This document shows positions 17,910 through 26,833 of a stretch of DNA of 64,000 nt, one piece after another. Origin of the DNA: Ignavibacteriales bacterium (GTDB taxonomy: Bacteria; Bacteroidota; Ignavibacteria; Ignavibacteriales; Ignavibacteriaceae); the NCBI GenBank assembly GCA_016709155.1, contig JADJEI010000006.1, positions 186,001 through 250,000 of the forward strand. The letters are read 5' to 3'. Position 1 is the first letter of the stretch, and every line of letters begins with the position of its first letter. The position numbers and the translations under genes were made by a program. The notes below the pieces were generated by a model, which searched no databases, was not told the DNA's origin, and saw only the letters and a program-made list of their open reading frames with translations.

Positions 17910-17936
17910 TTCATTTATTCATTTTTAGGAAGACCG

Positions 17937-19571
17937 ATGAAAATAATTTATTATTTCTTTTTATTAAGCTTTTTTGTTTTTGATTATGTAGCATTTGCCC
18001 AATACAATTTCAGACAGGATGGGGCTTTATCAATATCAGAAAACTATCGTATTCATCCAAGTACTGTAACACAAAGTGAAGTTTTTATTACCGTGCATCC
18101 AAATAATCCTGATATTCTATTTTCATCTGCCAACACATTTACGCCTAACCCATTCTTCATCGGAGAAGGAGTCTATACAACAACGAATGGAGGGACAAGC
18201 TGGTATGGTAAAGATACACTTAATGGAGGAAATATTTTTTTCCATGGGGGTGAACCGGGAATAACAATTACTGAGAAGGGAAGATTTATAGTCACCAGGG
18301 TGGGTAGAGCACCCTTTTATGGTTTGTATTCCCACTATTCAACTGATAACGGAATTACTTGGTCTAACTCTGTAACCATCAGTCAAAATGAAAATGAATA
18401 TAAAGCGGTATTGACAACGGATGCATTTTCAGGCAGCACTTTTAATGGAAGAGTTTATGCAGCATGGACAAGATTTACACCACCCTACCCTATTATGTTC
18501 ACATATTCCGACAATGGCGCTGAAAGTTGGATTACACCTAAACAAATCAATAACCCAACTCTTCGCTCAAATGGAGCAGATCTTACGATTGACCAAAGCG
18601 GCAAGTTGTATGCTTGCTGGGCAGGGGTACAAGATGTATCACCTTTTACTGAAATCAAAATCGGATTTGCGACTTCTACCGACGGCGGAATCACCTGGAA
18701 CTCCGATGATAATAAAATTAATATGAACGGCATTAGCGGCGTGTTAAGCGACAAGGCGAATATTCGTGTGAACGGTCTGCCGCGAATTGGAATAGATACA
18801 ACAGCCGGACAAAGAAACGGCTGGCTTTATATTGTTACTACTCAAATAAATTTAGCTCCTGCAGGAACTGATCCGGATATTATCTTAAATCGTTCTACTG
18901 ATGGCGGCAGTACCTGGTCATCAGGAATTAGAGTGAATCAGGATGCTTTGAACAATCATAAAATTCAATACTTCCCTGCTCTTCATATTGATCATACAGG
19001 AGCCATTAATATTCTTTATTATGACGATCGCAAGACAACCTCTGATTCGGCTGGAGTTTTTCTATCTCGCTCAACTAATGGTGGGGATACATGGATTGAC
19101 TATGAAGTTTCGGATCATAATTTTATGCCGCAGCCTATTGGCGGATTAGGCGCTGGATACCAAGGCGACAACATTGGACTTACTGCTAATGGTAAATTTA
19201 TTTTTCCTGCTTGGATGGATAATTCAAGCGGCATTTATCAACTTTGGACAGCGCCGATAAGTTTTACAACTGTAAATGTTGAAAATCAGAATACTATAAT
19301 TTCACCCACACAATTTTCACTATTACAGAACTACCCCAACCCCTTTAACCCGGCAACTACAATTAGTTTTAATCTTCCAACAAAAAGTTTCACCACCCTT
19401 CGTATATTTGATGCGCTGGGTAATCTTGTTCAGACTTTGGTGAATGAAGAATTGAACGCCGGGAAATATGAAAAAATATTTGACGCCTCTAATTTATCAA
19501 GCGGAGTTTATATTTATTCGATTCAAACCAAAGACTTCACCGAATCTCATGGGATGATTCTAATTAAATAG
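17937..19571 (+). CDS. Secreted Asp-box (BNR/sialidase-like) protein with T9SS tail
   Basis: 544 residues with a signal peptide (YVAFAQ). Repeated Asp-box motifs of the type S-T-D-x-G-x-T-W are spread through the chain (TNGGTSWYG, STDNGITWSN, STDGGITWNS, STDGGSTWSS, STNGGDTWID), so a six-bladed sialidase-like beta-propeller is expected. No clear Arg triad can be assigned from sequence, so enzyme activity is not claimed. The last 85 residues form a T9SS sorting domain: FSLLQNYPNPFNPATTISFNLP ... LRIFDALGNLVQTLVN ... FDASNLSSGVYIYSIQ. The protein should therefore cross the outer membrane through T9SS. Confidence 0.85.
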   Translation: MKIIYYFFLLSFFVFDYVAFAQYNFRQDGALSISENYRIHPSTVTQSEVFITVHPNNPDILFSSANTFTPNPFFIGEGVYTTTNGGTSWYGKDTLNGGNIFFHGGEPGITITEKGRFIVTRVGRAPFYGLYSHYSTDNGITWSNSVTISQNENEYKAVLTTDAFSGSTFNGRVYAAWTRFTPPYPIMFTYSDNGAESWITPKQINNPTLRSNGADLTIDQSGKLYACWAGVQDVSPFTEIKIGFATSTDGGITWNSDDNKINMNGISGVLSDKANIRVNGLPRIGIDTTAGQRNGWLYIVTTQINLAPAGTDPDIILNRSTDGGSTWSSGIRVNQDALNNHKIQYFPALHIDHTGAINILYYDDRKTTSDSAGVFLSRSTNGGDTWIDYEVSDHNFMPQPIGGLGAGYQGDNIGLTANGKFIFPAWMDNSSGIYQLWTAPISFTTVNVENQNTIISPTQFSLLQNYPNPFNPATTISFNLPTKSFTTLRIFDALGNLVQTLVNEELNAGKYEKIFDASNLSSGVYIYSIQTKDFTESHGMILIK

Positions 19572-19621
19572 AGCGTATGCTTATTCAGCAAATCTCAAAT
19601 TAATAAGTTACCTCACACATT

Positions 19622-19653
19622 TGTCATGCTGATGGCATTGCCTCAGAATGACA
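19622..19653. repeat. REP-like hairpin (TGTCATGCTGA...TCAGAATGACA)
   Basis: Two 11-bp arms with one mismatch and a 10-nt loop, just downstream of the Asp-box gene. The word TGTCATnCTGA is a widespread type of intergenic palindrome. It may also end transcription, though no T-tract follows. Confidence 0.5.
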
Positions 19654-19663
19654 TAAATGTAAA

Positions 19664-19839
19664 CTTTGCGTAAGGTGACTTAATAACTCGCGTTACGCAA
19701 AACGGCAAATCTCCGAGGTTTCGATGAATTGGTTTATGAAAATATTTTCAATTAAACACTAACAAACAGCCTCAGGAAGATGCTATTTACAAAACCTTGG
19801 AGGTTTTATACTCACCTGCGTAAGATGACTTAATAATTC
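19664..19839 (+). repeat. 175-bp composite REP/BIME-like element, copy B
   Basis: This is the opposite-orientation copy of 6202-6376. It starts TTTGCGTAAGGTGACTTA and ends TGCGTAAGATGACTTA. The internal palindromes (CTCCGAGGTTT near 19712 and AAACCTTGGAGGTTTT near 19795) and the stretch CAAACAGCCTCAG...GATGCTATTTACAAAACC are in the same order as in copy A. Substitutions are scattered, with few indels. Confidence 0.8.
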
Positions 19840-19929
19840 AACTTCCCAACAACTAAAATAACTTAGGACAGCGATTAAAAAGTTTACTGGAGAATATTAC
19901 AGTTTAACTCAGATTTTTCATGGCTGTAC

Positions 19930-20153
19930 TTCCAAAGTTGGAAATGGCGCTCTGAAGTTTCATGATGGCACTTCCAAAGTTGGAAATAGGGCTCTGAAGC
20001 TTCATGGCGGCACTTCCAAAGTTAGAAATAGGGCTTTGAAGCTTCAAGGTGGTACTTTCAAAGTTGGAAATAGGACTTTGAAGCTTCATAGTGGCATTTC
20101 CAAAATCGGAAATAGAACTTTGAACGTTCATGGTCATATTTCCAAAGTTGGAA
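19930..20153. repeat. 42-bp palindromic minisatellite
   Basis: TTCCAAAGTTGGAA (or close variants) starts at 19930, 19972, 20014, 20056, 20098 and 20140, an exact 42-bp period. Between them lie five GAAGCTTC-type palindromes, so palindrome centres alternate every 21 bp. One unit carries GAACGTTC instead, a double change that keeps the symmetry. Because 42 is divisible by 3, the minus strand has an open frame of 14-residue repeats (SNFGSAAMKLQSPI), but nothing suggests it is a gene. Confidence 0.85.
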
Positions 20154-20528
20154 AGCCAAAATGGCGGGAAAAAGTAGAATTTGACATTCACCGTAGTTGA
20201 CATCACATAAGTTCAGTTTTACAGAGAATTTTCAAATCTTTCCACATCCGTCTTGCAATTTGATAATGAGATGAGTTTTCAGAATTAACTCGTTACAATT
20301 ATTAAGAGGACTTGTCAGTCGCATCACGCAAAATAAAATGCATTCATCTTTTACAGAAAATCAAATGTTAATTTTCGATTAAATTTATCTAAATCAGATT
20401 TAATAAAATATTAAAATGAAATAATCTTTGCTATATTCTCATAGTTATTTTTCTACTTTGTTCAATGTATGTGTCATTCCATCTATTTGATAAAAATTCT
20501 CTAAAAAAAATAATATTAAGGAGGCTAA
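20154..20528 (+). other. Leader region of the OmpA gene
   Basis: About 375 bp without a supported gene. The last part (20390-20520) is strongly A/T-rich and presumably contains the promoter; AATAATCTTTGCTATATTC near 20420 loosely resembles a Bacteroidota -7 element (TAnnTTTG), a weak match. An AAGGAGG SD at 20519-20525 serves the TTG start at 20529. Confidence 0.4.
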
Positions 20529-21620
20529 TTGAAAAAGCTATATTTCTTTTTTACACTAATATTTCTAATAAACTTACCAACTTTTGCTCAATTGAGTAAG
20601 ACAAGTTGGGCAGTCGAGTTTGGCGGTACTTACCCGCGTTTTATAAGTGTATCCGGGACTGGTTATTCTGCTAATACTAACTTTGGCGGATATATCGCAT
20701 TAAGGAGGATGTTTACCGAGCACCTCGCATTGCGGCTCAGCGGTAACTACACTTATATGACATCAAATTACTACGACGACCTCGGCGGGTTAAATACCCA
20801 AAACCTTAATCACCTCGCCGGCAACTTAGATGTGATTTACAATTTTATGCCCTGCGAGACTGCCACTCCCTTTTTTGCATTTGGATTGGGAATTACAAAT
20901 TTCACTTCCGATAATTCTTACACAACTACTATGGATGCGAACTTCTGGGGTTATCAAATGAATTTAGGAATGGGTGTTGAATGGAAACTATCTGATGATT
21001 TTAGTTTTAATACTGAAGCCGAATATATCACGGCATCAAATAATAAAATTGATGGCAATGATAGACAGAATGAAAACACAAAAGGTTTGCTCGGAGGCAA
21101 CGGTGATACTTATATGAAATTGAATGCCGGTATAATGTGGTATTTCTTGAAAGGAGAACCTTCAGAGCTTTGTGATAAATGCCCGGAAGGCGTTCGTGAA
21201 ATAATTAGAGAAATTCCGGTTGTTAGTCAAACCCCTCCAACAGAAATAATCAAAGTCATAAAAGACACTGTTTATATTAAAGAGCCAGCTTTATTTGGAG
21301 TTCATTTTGAGTTTGATAAATTCTCATTCAGTCCGGAGTCTTATCCAATTCTTGAACATGCAGTTCAAGTGCTGCAAGAAAATCCCGATATAAAAATATT
21401 AATCACCGGACATACCGATAGTTATGGCACAAATGATGACAATAAAATTTTATCCTATAAACGGGTAGATGCGGTTTATTCTTACCTTACTTCCAATGGA
21501 ATAAGTGCTGCTCGAATCAGCAAAGAAAGCTATGGTGAGACGAAGAATGTAAGGGAGAATGATACTGCAATAAACAGAGCATTTAACAGAAGAGTTGAGT
21601 TTATAATTCTTTCGAAATAA
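20529..21620 (+). CDS. OmpA-family outer-membrane protein
   Basis: 363 residues from a TTG start, supported by the strong AAGGAGG site and by the signal peptide that follows directly (LINLPTFAQ). The N-terminal 200 residues form an eight-strand-type barrel (WAVEFGGTYPRFIS, LALRLSGNYTYMTSNYY, GMGVEWKLSDDFSFNTEAEY, LNAGIMWYFLKG). A linker with a CDKCPEG element leads to the OmpA C-terminal peptidoglycan-binding domain (about 255-363): VHFEFDKFSFSPES, ILITGHTDSYGTNDDN, LSYKRVDAVYSYL, INRAFNRRVEF. Role: anchoring the outer membrane to peptidoglycan. A terminator follows. Confidence 0.88.
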   Translation: MKKLYFFFTLIFLINLPTFAQLSKTSWAVEFGGTYPRFISVSGTGYSANTNFGGYIALRRMFTEHLALRLSGNYTYMTSNYYDDLGGLNTQNLNHLAGNLDVIYNFMPCETATPFFAFGLGITNFTSDNSYTTTMDANFWGYQMNLGMGVEWKLSDDFSFNTEAEYITASNNKIDGNDRQNENTKGLLGGNGDTYMKLNAGIMWYFLKGEPSELCDKCPEGVREIIREIPVVSQTPPTEIIKVIKDTVYIKEPALFGVHFEFDKFSFSPESYPILEHAVQVLQENPDIKILITGHTDSYGTNDDNKILSYKRVDAVYSYLTSNGISAARISKESYGETKNVRENDTAINRAFNRRVEFIILSK

Positions 21621-21640
21621 AACTTTCCCTTGAATGTTAC

Positions 21641-21673
21641 GAGGGTTGTAATTTTACAGCCCTCTCTTTTTTT
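21641..21673 (+). terminator. Intrinsic terminator after OmpA gene
   Basis: GAGGGTTGTAA / TTACAGCCCTC (one mismatch) followed by a T8 tract, 20 bp after the stop at 21620. Confidence 0.85.
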
Positions 21674-21759
21674 TGACAATTCTAATTTCCCCTAAATCAA
21701 CATTTGCATTCAAATACTTTATAGTGATATTTTAGTACAACAATTAAAAGAAATTAGTG

Positions 21760-23195
21760 ATGAGTGTAAAAAAAATTCTTTTCGTTTCAGTTGTATTATT
21801 AGTTTTATCGAATCCGATATTCGCTCAGACTGCTTCATCAAATCCGTATTGGGGAAATTTCAATATTACTGCCGGCGGATTGATCACACTGCCTTCAACT
21901 GACTATCATAATAGCAGTACAGGCACAGGGTTTAATTTAGGTGTCGAATATTTCCTTCCTTTAAATAGCAATCATATCATTGGCTTAGAATTAACAACAA
22001 ATAAGTTTCAGGTCAGAGGCGAAGACGATAGAAACAGTATCTCGTCAAATCAAGGCACACAAACAATTCCAAATGAATTTGTTACTCCAATATTTAGCAC
22101 AAGTTTTTCCTCTTTTTATTCGTATCAAGTTAGTGAATATATTTTCCCATTTGCGGGAGTTGGCGTGGCTTATAACGTTTTTACCCCAAGGGATACTGAA
22201 GGAGAAGCTTTGCTCAACAATCGAAAAAGAATTACGACAAAGAATTTTTTAACATGTTTGGTGTTGCGGGGATTAAAGTTTTTATTAGTGATAAATTTTC
22301 GGCGAACGTTGATGTTAAATTGTTTAATCCGGTAACAGATAATTTAGATGATATTGAGGCTGGTTCAAGTAATGACTTTTATACTATGTTCAATATAGGC
22401 TTATCATACAATATTTTTGGAAACGAGGATTCGGATAGTGATGGAATTCTGAATAAAATTGATTTATGTTCCGAGCAGCCTGAAGATATTGATGGATTCC
22501 AGGACGAGGATGGCTGCCCTGATCTTGACAATGATGGAGATAAAATTCCAGACCTAAAAGATGCCTGCCCAAATGATGCTGAAGACTCCGATGGATTTCA
22601 AGATGAAGATGGGTGCCCTGATCTTGATAATGATGGCGATAAAATTGCCGATGCAATTGACTTATGTCCAAATGAAGCTGAGGATAAGGATTATTTTCAG
22701 GATACAGATGGTTGCCCGGATGAAGATAATGATAACGATGGGATTTTAGATATTGTCGACCAATGTCCCGATTCTCCTGAAACATTTAATAATTTTGAAG
22801 ACGAAGATGGGTGTCCTGACTCTGCTCCGGTGACAAATAAAAATGAAGATATCAAGCAAATACTTCTTGAAGGGGATTTGATTTTTGGAAGCGAAAATAC
22901 ATCTGTGTTGCCTTCAGCTTTTGAAGAATTAGATCGCGTTGTAGAAATCTTAAGAAATTACCCTGAAGCTAACTGGCGGATTGAAGGTCATGTAGATAGC
23001 AAAGGAAGCGAACAATCAATAAGAATAAAATCAACAAAACAGGCGGAAGCTATTCTTCAATATTTTATCTCAAAGGGAATTGATGGTTCAAAATTTGAAA
23101 TATTTGGTATGGGCGATAAATTTCCGATAGCTAATAATACAACCGAATTTGGACGGCAGCGTAACAGAAGAATTCTTATCGTTAGAGAGCAGTAA
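21760..23195 (+). CDS. OmpA-family protein with thrombospondin type 3 repeats, frameshifted
   Basis: A signal peptide (NPIFAQ) is followed by a barrel domain (YWGNFNITAGGLITLPS, TGFNLGVEYFLPLNS, YIFPFAGVGVAYNVF). The frame breaks in an A-run at 22224-22228; adding one A joins it to EFFNMFGVAGIKVFISDKFSANVDVKLF. The middle is four Ca-binding thrombospondin type 3 units (DSDSDGILNKIDLCSEQPED, DGFQDEDGCPDLDNDGDK and similar). The end is an OmpA domain lacking the usual strong start but with WRIEGHVDSKGSEQS and FGRQRNRRILI. The joined length of about 479 residues is normal. Peptidoglycan anchoring is expected. Confidence 0.85.
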
Positions 23196-23436
23196 TTATA
23201 GTTTAATATCAGATACTTATACTTAAATCTTTTAATATAAGCACTTGATAAAACTACTTGACAAAAATTGCAATATAAATTAGCTTAAGCGGTCAATATT
23301 ATCCAATTGAATAAGAATTGCCTGTAAAATTTTCCTACCAACATGAACAACACCTGTTTTTATATTAAAATCGAAATATTTGATCCGGCATAATTAATGA
23401 AATCTTTGTCCAAAAAGATTTAACAAGGAACTGACA

Positions 23437-23631
23437 ATGAATAAAAGTTTTGGACACGGAATTACAGGAAAAGGAATCGGTATTTTACATATTGATCCCA
23501 ATGACGAATACTCTAAAGATTTTACATCCAACTATAAGAATGAAAATAGTAGACCAGTTCCCACAAAATTTGTACTAAGTGTTATTTACTTTATTTCTCT
23601 TAGTATATCATTGTTTCTATTGTTTCGATAA
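23437..23631 (+). CDS. Small C-terminally anchored membrane protein
   Basis: 64 residues, ATG 23437 after AAGGAACTGAC. The N-terminal 40 residues are hydrophilic with a Gly-rich start (FGHGITGKGIGILHIDPNDEYSKDF); the C-terminus is one hydrophobic helix (FVLSVIYFISLSISLFLLF). It has its own strong terminator, which supports a real transcript. No family recognised. A tail-anchored small protein facing the cytoplasm is one reading. Confidence 0.55.
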   Translation: MNKSFGHGITGKGIGILHIDPNDEYSKDFTSNYKNENSRPVPTKFVLSVIYFISLSISLFLLFR

Positions 23632-23644
23632 AAATATTTATTAC

Positions 23645-23683
23645 AAAAAAAAAGCCTGGAAGTTAAATCCAGGCTTTTTTTTT
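23645..23683. terminator. Bidirectional terminator between small protein and EPS gene
   Basis: AAAGCCTGGA / TCCAGGCTTT hairpin with a 7-nt loop (AGTTAAA) and long A/T tracts on both sides. It can end the plus-strand small gene and the minus-strand acetyltransferase that stops at 23698. Confidence 0.9.
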
Positions 23684-23697
23684 ACTTAAAATACATA

Positions 23698-24165
23698 CTA
23701 TGATTTTTTTAGAACTTTGGCTGGAACGCCGGCGACTATAGTCTTAGGCGGTACATTTTTAGTAACAACAGATCCTGCACCTACTATCGCCCCTTCACCA
23801 ATTGTCAAACCGCATAATATAGTGGACGAGGAACCGATGGAAGCTCCATTTTTAATAAATGTTTCTTCAACTGTCCAATCTACTTCAGTTTGAAGAGATC
23901 CATCTTCATTAGTAGCTCGCGGGTATTTATCGTTGATGAAAGTAACATTATGACCAATGAAAACATTATCGCCGATGTGTACACCTTCACAAATAAAAGT
24001 ATGCGATGAAATTTTACAATTTTTACCTATTGATGCATTCTTTTGAATTTCAACAAAGGTACCAATTTTAGAGCCATCGTCAATTGAACACCCATAGAGG
24101 TTGACAAAATCAAAGATTTTTACATCTTTGCCAAGTTTTACATTATTAATATTTTTCTTTTCCAT
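23698..24165 (-). CDS. UDP-sugar N-acetyltransferase, WbpD/WlbB-like (left-handed beta-helix)
   Basis: 155 residues of hexapeptide repeats (LGKDVKIFDFVNLYGCSIDDGSKIG, GKNCKISSHTFICEGVHIGDNVFIGHNVTFINDKYPRA, NGASIGSSSTILCGLTIGEGAIVGAGSVVTKNVPPKTIVAGVPAKVLKK), the family's left-handed beta-helix. The insertion after FINDKYPRA with WTVEETFIKNGASIGSSS is characteristic of WbpD-like enzymes, which acetylate the 3-amino group of a UDP-2-acetamido-3-amino-uronic acid with acetyl-CoA. The last gene of a minus-strand unit with the oxidoreductase (19-bp gap). Assignment from motif memory and context. Confidence 0.82.
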   Translation of the reverse strand: MEKKNINNVKLGKDVKIFDFVNLYGCSIDDGSKIGTFVEIQKNASIGKNCKISSHTFICEGVHIGDNVFIGHNVTFINDKYPRATNEDGSLQTEVDWTVEETFIKNGASIGSSSTILCGLTIGEGAIVGAGSVVTKNVPPKTIVAGVPAKVLKKS

Positions 24166-24184
24166 ACTTTTTTCGGTTAATTCG

Positions 24185-25204
24185 TTAATAAGCTTCAGCG
24201 AAAGAATTTATCTCAATCATTTCCCCTCTGTTCGCAAGAGATTTTGAACTCGCTTCCAAAATTTTGACAATTTTTAGACCATCGTATCCATTTGTTTTGG
24301 GTAGGCGATTTTCTATAATTGAAGCGATAAATTCTTTTGCTCCCAAATCCAATGCCTCAGTCTGATTTACCTTTGGAGAGAACATATCCCCAATTCGGTA
24401 TTGAACCAATGCCTCGTGAATTCCTTCTGTTGTATTAATCTCAATTCCACTATCATAAACTTTTATTTTTTCAAAGTTTTCCATATCATCAAAAACTAAC
24501 ATCTTTTTATCTCCACCGACCATCATTCTTCTAATCTTGACTGGCGATGTCCAATTTACATGGAAATGAGCAAAGCATTTTTCTTCAAAATATACGGATA
24601 TGTGAGCTACATTTTCTAAACCGTTGAAATTAGCTATACCATTTGCACAAACTGCAACGACCTTTTGAGTATCCATTATGTAATCCATTATAGATAAATC
24701 GTGGGGAGCAAGATCCCATATAACGTTAACATCTTTTTGGAATAGTCCAAGATTTATTCTTTCAGATTCAAAATAAAGAATATTCCCTAATTCACCCGAT
24801 TTAACCAGATCTTTCATCTTTCTTACAGCGCCAGTATAAATGAAAGTATGATCCACAAATATATTAAGTTTTTTCCTCTCAGCTATATCTAATAATTCTA
24901 ATGCTTCAAGTGAACTCGCCGTAAAAGGCTTTTCTACCCAAATGTGTTTGCCGGCTTCAAGACATTTTTTAGCGATATTAAAATGAGATGCGACTGGAGT
25001 AGCGATTACAATGGCATCAACATCACTATTAACTAATTCTTCACAACTATCAATAACTTTGACACTTGGAAATTTTTTCTTAATTGTATTTCTACGTTCA
25101 GCTCTAACATCACACGCAATCACTTCAGTGACTTCAGATTGCGATGAAAAATTACGAACTAGATTAGGACCCCAATAACCAAGTCCAATTATTCCGATTT
25201 TCAT
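24185..25204 (-). CDS. Gfo/Idh/MocA-family sugar oxidoreductase, WbpB/WlbA-like
   Basis: 339 residues. The N-terminal Rossmann motif GIIGLGYWGPNLVRNF (about 3-18) binds NAD. HIWVEKPFTASSLEALEL gives the EKP motif (Lys catalytic), and IWDLAPHDLSIMDYIM provides the D-x-x-x-H-D/x pattern typical for WlbA-type enzymes. It is expected to oxidise the C3 hydroxyl of a UDP-N-acetyl-uronic acid, preparing it for the DegT-type aminotransferase. Both partners lie next to it. No UDP-GlcNAc 6-dehydrogenase is visible in the window. Confidence 0.85.
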   Translation of the reverse strand: MKIGIIGLGYWGPNLVRNFSSQSEVTEVIACDVRAERRNTIKKKFPSVKVIDSCEELVNSDVDAIVIATPVASHFNIAKKCLEAGKHIWVEKPFTASSLEALELLDIAERKKLNIFVDHTFIYTGAVRKMKDLVKSGELGNILYFESERINLGLFQKDVNVIWDLAPHDLSIMDYIMDTQKVVAVCANGIANFNGLENVAHISVYFEEKCFAHFHVNWTSPVKIRRMMVGGDKKMLVFDDMENFEKIKVYDSGIEINTTEGIHEALVQYRIGDMFSPKVNQTEALDLGAKEFIASIIENRLPKTNGYDGLKIVKILEASSKSLANRGEMIEINSFAEAY

Positions 25205-25235
25205 ATATTTTTTCCCATTTTCTTAATTGAATAAA

Positions 25236-26675
25236 TTATTTTGCTCCTCTTAAAAAGAGGATTGTTGGAATAGTTTGCAATATAAGTTGTAAATCAAACC
25301 AAGGTGACATATTGTTAATATAATACAGATCGAGTACTACTGAATCCTTAAAAGAAACTGAACTTCTTCCCCAAACTTGCCAAACACCTGTACAGCCGGG
25401 AATTACGCTCACTCGCCTTCTTTGCCATTCATCGTAGTTTTCAAATTCATAAGGCAAACAGGGGCGTGGCCCAACGAGACTCATATCACCTTTAAGTACA
25501 TTAAAAAATTGAGGTAATTCGTCTAAAGAAGTTTTACGAATTATATTACCAATCCAGGTTATACGACTATCGTTAATTACTTTGGTATCAATACTTTCAG
25601 GCTTTCTATTTTTCATAAAATCGATCATCATTTTTTTACGTTCCTCATCTTCGCCTGAAAGCACATGCATCGATCTAAATTTATAAAAATCAAACTCTTT
25701 ACCTAGTAACCCAATTCTTTTTTGTTTAAAAAATATTGGACCTTTGGAGGTTGTTTTAACTAAGATAGCTATTGTAATCATGAAAGGCGATAATATTAGG
25801 AGCCCAAAAAATGCTCCTAAAACATCAAATGATCTCTTTAGAAAGAGAGTTAAATTATTTTGGTAGTGAGGAGCAACATCCACAATCGGTATGTCGATGT
25901 ACTTTTCGATATTGAGTTTTTTTGCAACAATATCAAATAATTCTGAAGTTATCCTAACTGAGGTTTGCAGTGTTTTACATTTATCTACGACATTCAGAAA
26001 TTGCTCATAGCTTTCATTTTCAATTGCGATTAGAATCTCGTCTACCTTATAAACTTTAATAATTTTTTCCAACTCACTAATTCTTCCCAAAACCTTTTTC
26101 TCACCAACAACATATGACCCGATAGGTAAATCATCGTCAAGGAATCCTGCAATTTCTAAACCCAGTGGATTTTCAAACAATAATTTTGCTGCGAGTAATT
26201 TGCCGGCTTTTCCATCACCTACAATCAGAACATTTCTTCTTAAACTATTTGATTTTAAATATGTAAATAAAGTTCTAAATATTTCTACTCTAACAACATA
26301 AATTAATGGACCGCCAATAAAGAGAAATACAATCAGGATAAGACGGGAATCAATCAGCTTATTATTTTCGATAAATAGGGATACAATTACAATTTGCAGT
26401 GCTCCATAGTAGAGTGCTTTTAAAATATTCACAGTTTGAGCAGCACGGCTTAATATGATATTGATCCTGTATAACCCGTTATATTTAAAGATTACGATGA
26501 AAGACAGTGAAAGCAGAAACAGTACTAGAATGAGCGATCTGATTGAATAAAAAAACTCCAAAAAAGATAGGTTTGTTTCAGTCCTGAGATAGTAAACTGT
26601 CATTAAGAATGATGCAAAAATCACTATGAAATCCATGATTCCAAAAAAAGACTTATAACCAGGTAATTTTTTCAC
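25236..26675 (-). CDS. Initiating sugar-phosphate transferase (WcaJ/WbaP-type)
   Basis: 479 residues. Five hydrophobic segments in the first 150 residues, then a CoA-binding-like Rossmann domain (RRNVLIVGDGKAGKLLAAKL, VDEILIAIENESY), then the conserved bacterial sugar transferase domain from about 285: KRSFDVLGAFFGLLILSPFMITIA (membrane hairpin), FFKQKRIGLLGKEFDFYKFRSM, RKTSLDELPQFFNVLKGDMSLVGPRPCLPYE and the Asp/Glu and Arg-rich segment VIPGCTGVWQVWGRSS. It transfers a sugar-1-phosphate from UDP-sugar to undecaprenyl phosphate and so starts repeat-unit synthesis. It is the committed step for the neighbouring glycan locus. Confidence 0.9.
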   Translation of the reverse strand: MKKLPGYKSFFGIMDFIVIFASFLMTVYYLRTETNLSFLEFFYSIRSLILVLFLLSLSFIVIFKYNGLYRINIILSRAAQTVNILKALYYGALQIVIVSLFIENNKLIDSRLILIVFLFIGGPLIYVVRVEIFRTLFTYLKSNSLRRNVLIVGDGKAGKLLAAKLLFENPLGLEIAGFLDDDLPIGSYVVGEKKVLGRISELEKIIKVYKVDEILIAIENESYEQFLNVVDKCKTLQTSVRITSELFDIVAKKLNIEKYIDIPIVDVAPHYQNNLTLFLKRSFDVLGAFFGLLILSPFMITIAILVKTTSKGPIFFKQKRIGLLGKEFDFYKFRSMHVLSGEDEERKKMMIDFMKNRKPESIDTKVINDSRITWIGNIIRKTSLDELPQFFNVLKGDMSLVGPRPCLPYEFENYDEWQRRRVSVIPGCTGVWQVWGRSSVSFKDSVVLDLYYINNMSPWFDLQLILQTIPTILFLRGAK

Positions 26676-26833
26676 TTTGATTTATTATTTTATTATTCAA
26701 AATTTTTCAATTGGTATAAGTCTGACTAAAACTGTGCCGAAATCATTCACTCGTTTTCTTTCACTTTATGGAAGATTTATTAGGAAAATGAATGAATACT
26801 TGTTCCAAAGTGAGAGATAAATCTTTTTCATTA

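Noticed and set aside
19904..20206. Minus-strand open frame of about 100 residues with 14-residue repeats
   Set aside because: The openness follows from a 42-bp repeat length; there is no SD, and the palindromes explain the sequence better than a protein.
22390..22785. Antisense frame opposite the thrombospondin repeats
   Set aside because: His/Tyr-rich composition is the mirror of the Asp-rich repeats on the plus strand.
23230..23300. TTGACA...TATAAA-like promoter before the small gene at 23437
   Set aside because: Spacing between the two words is far too short, and the sigma factor of this phylum uses a different consensus.
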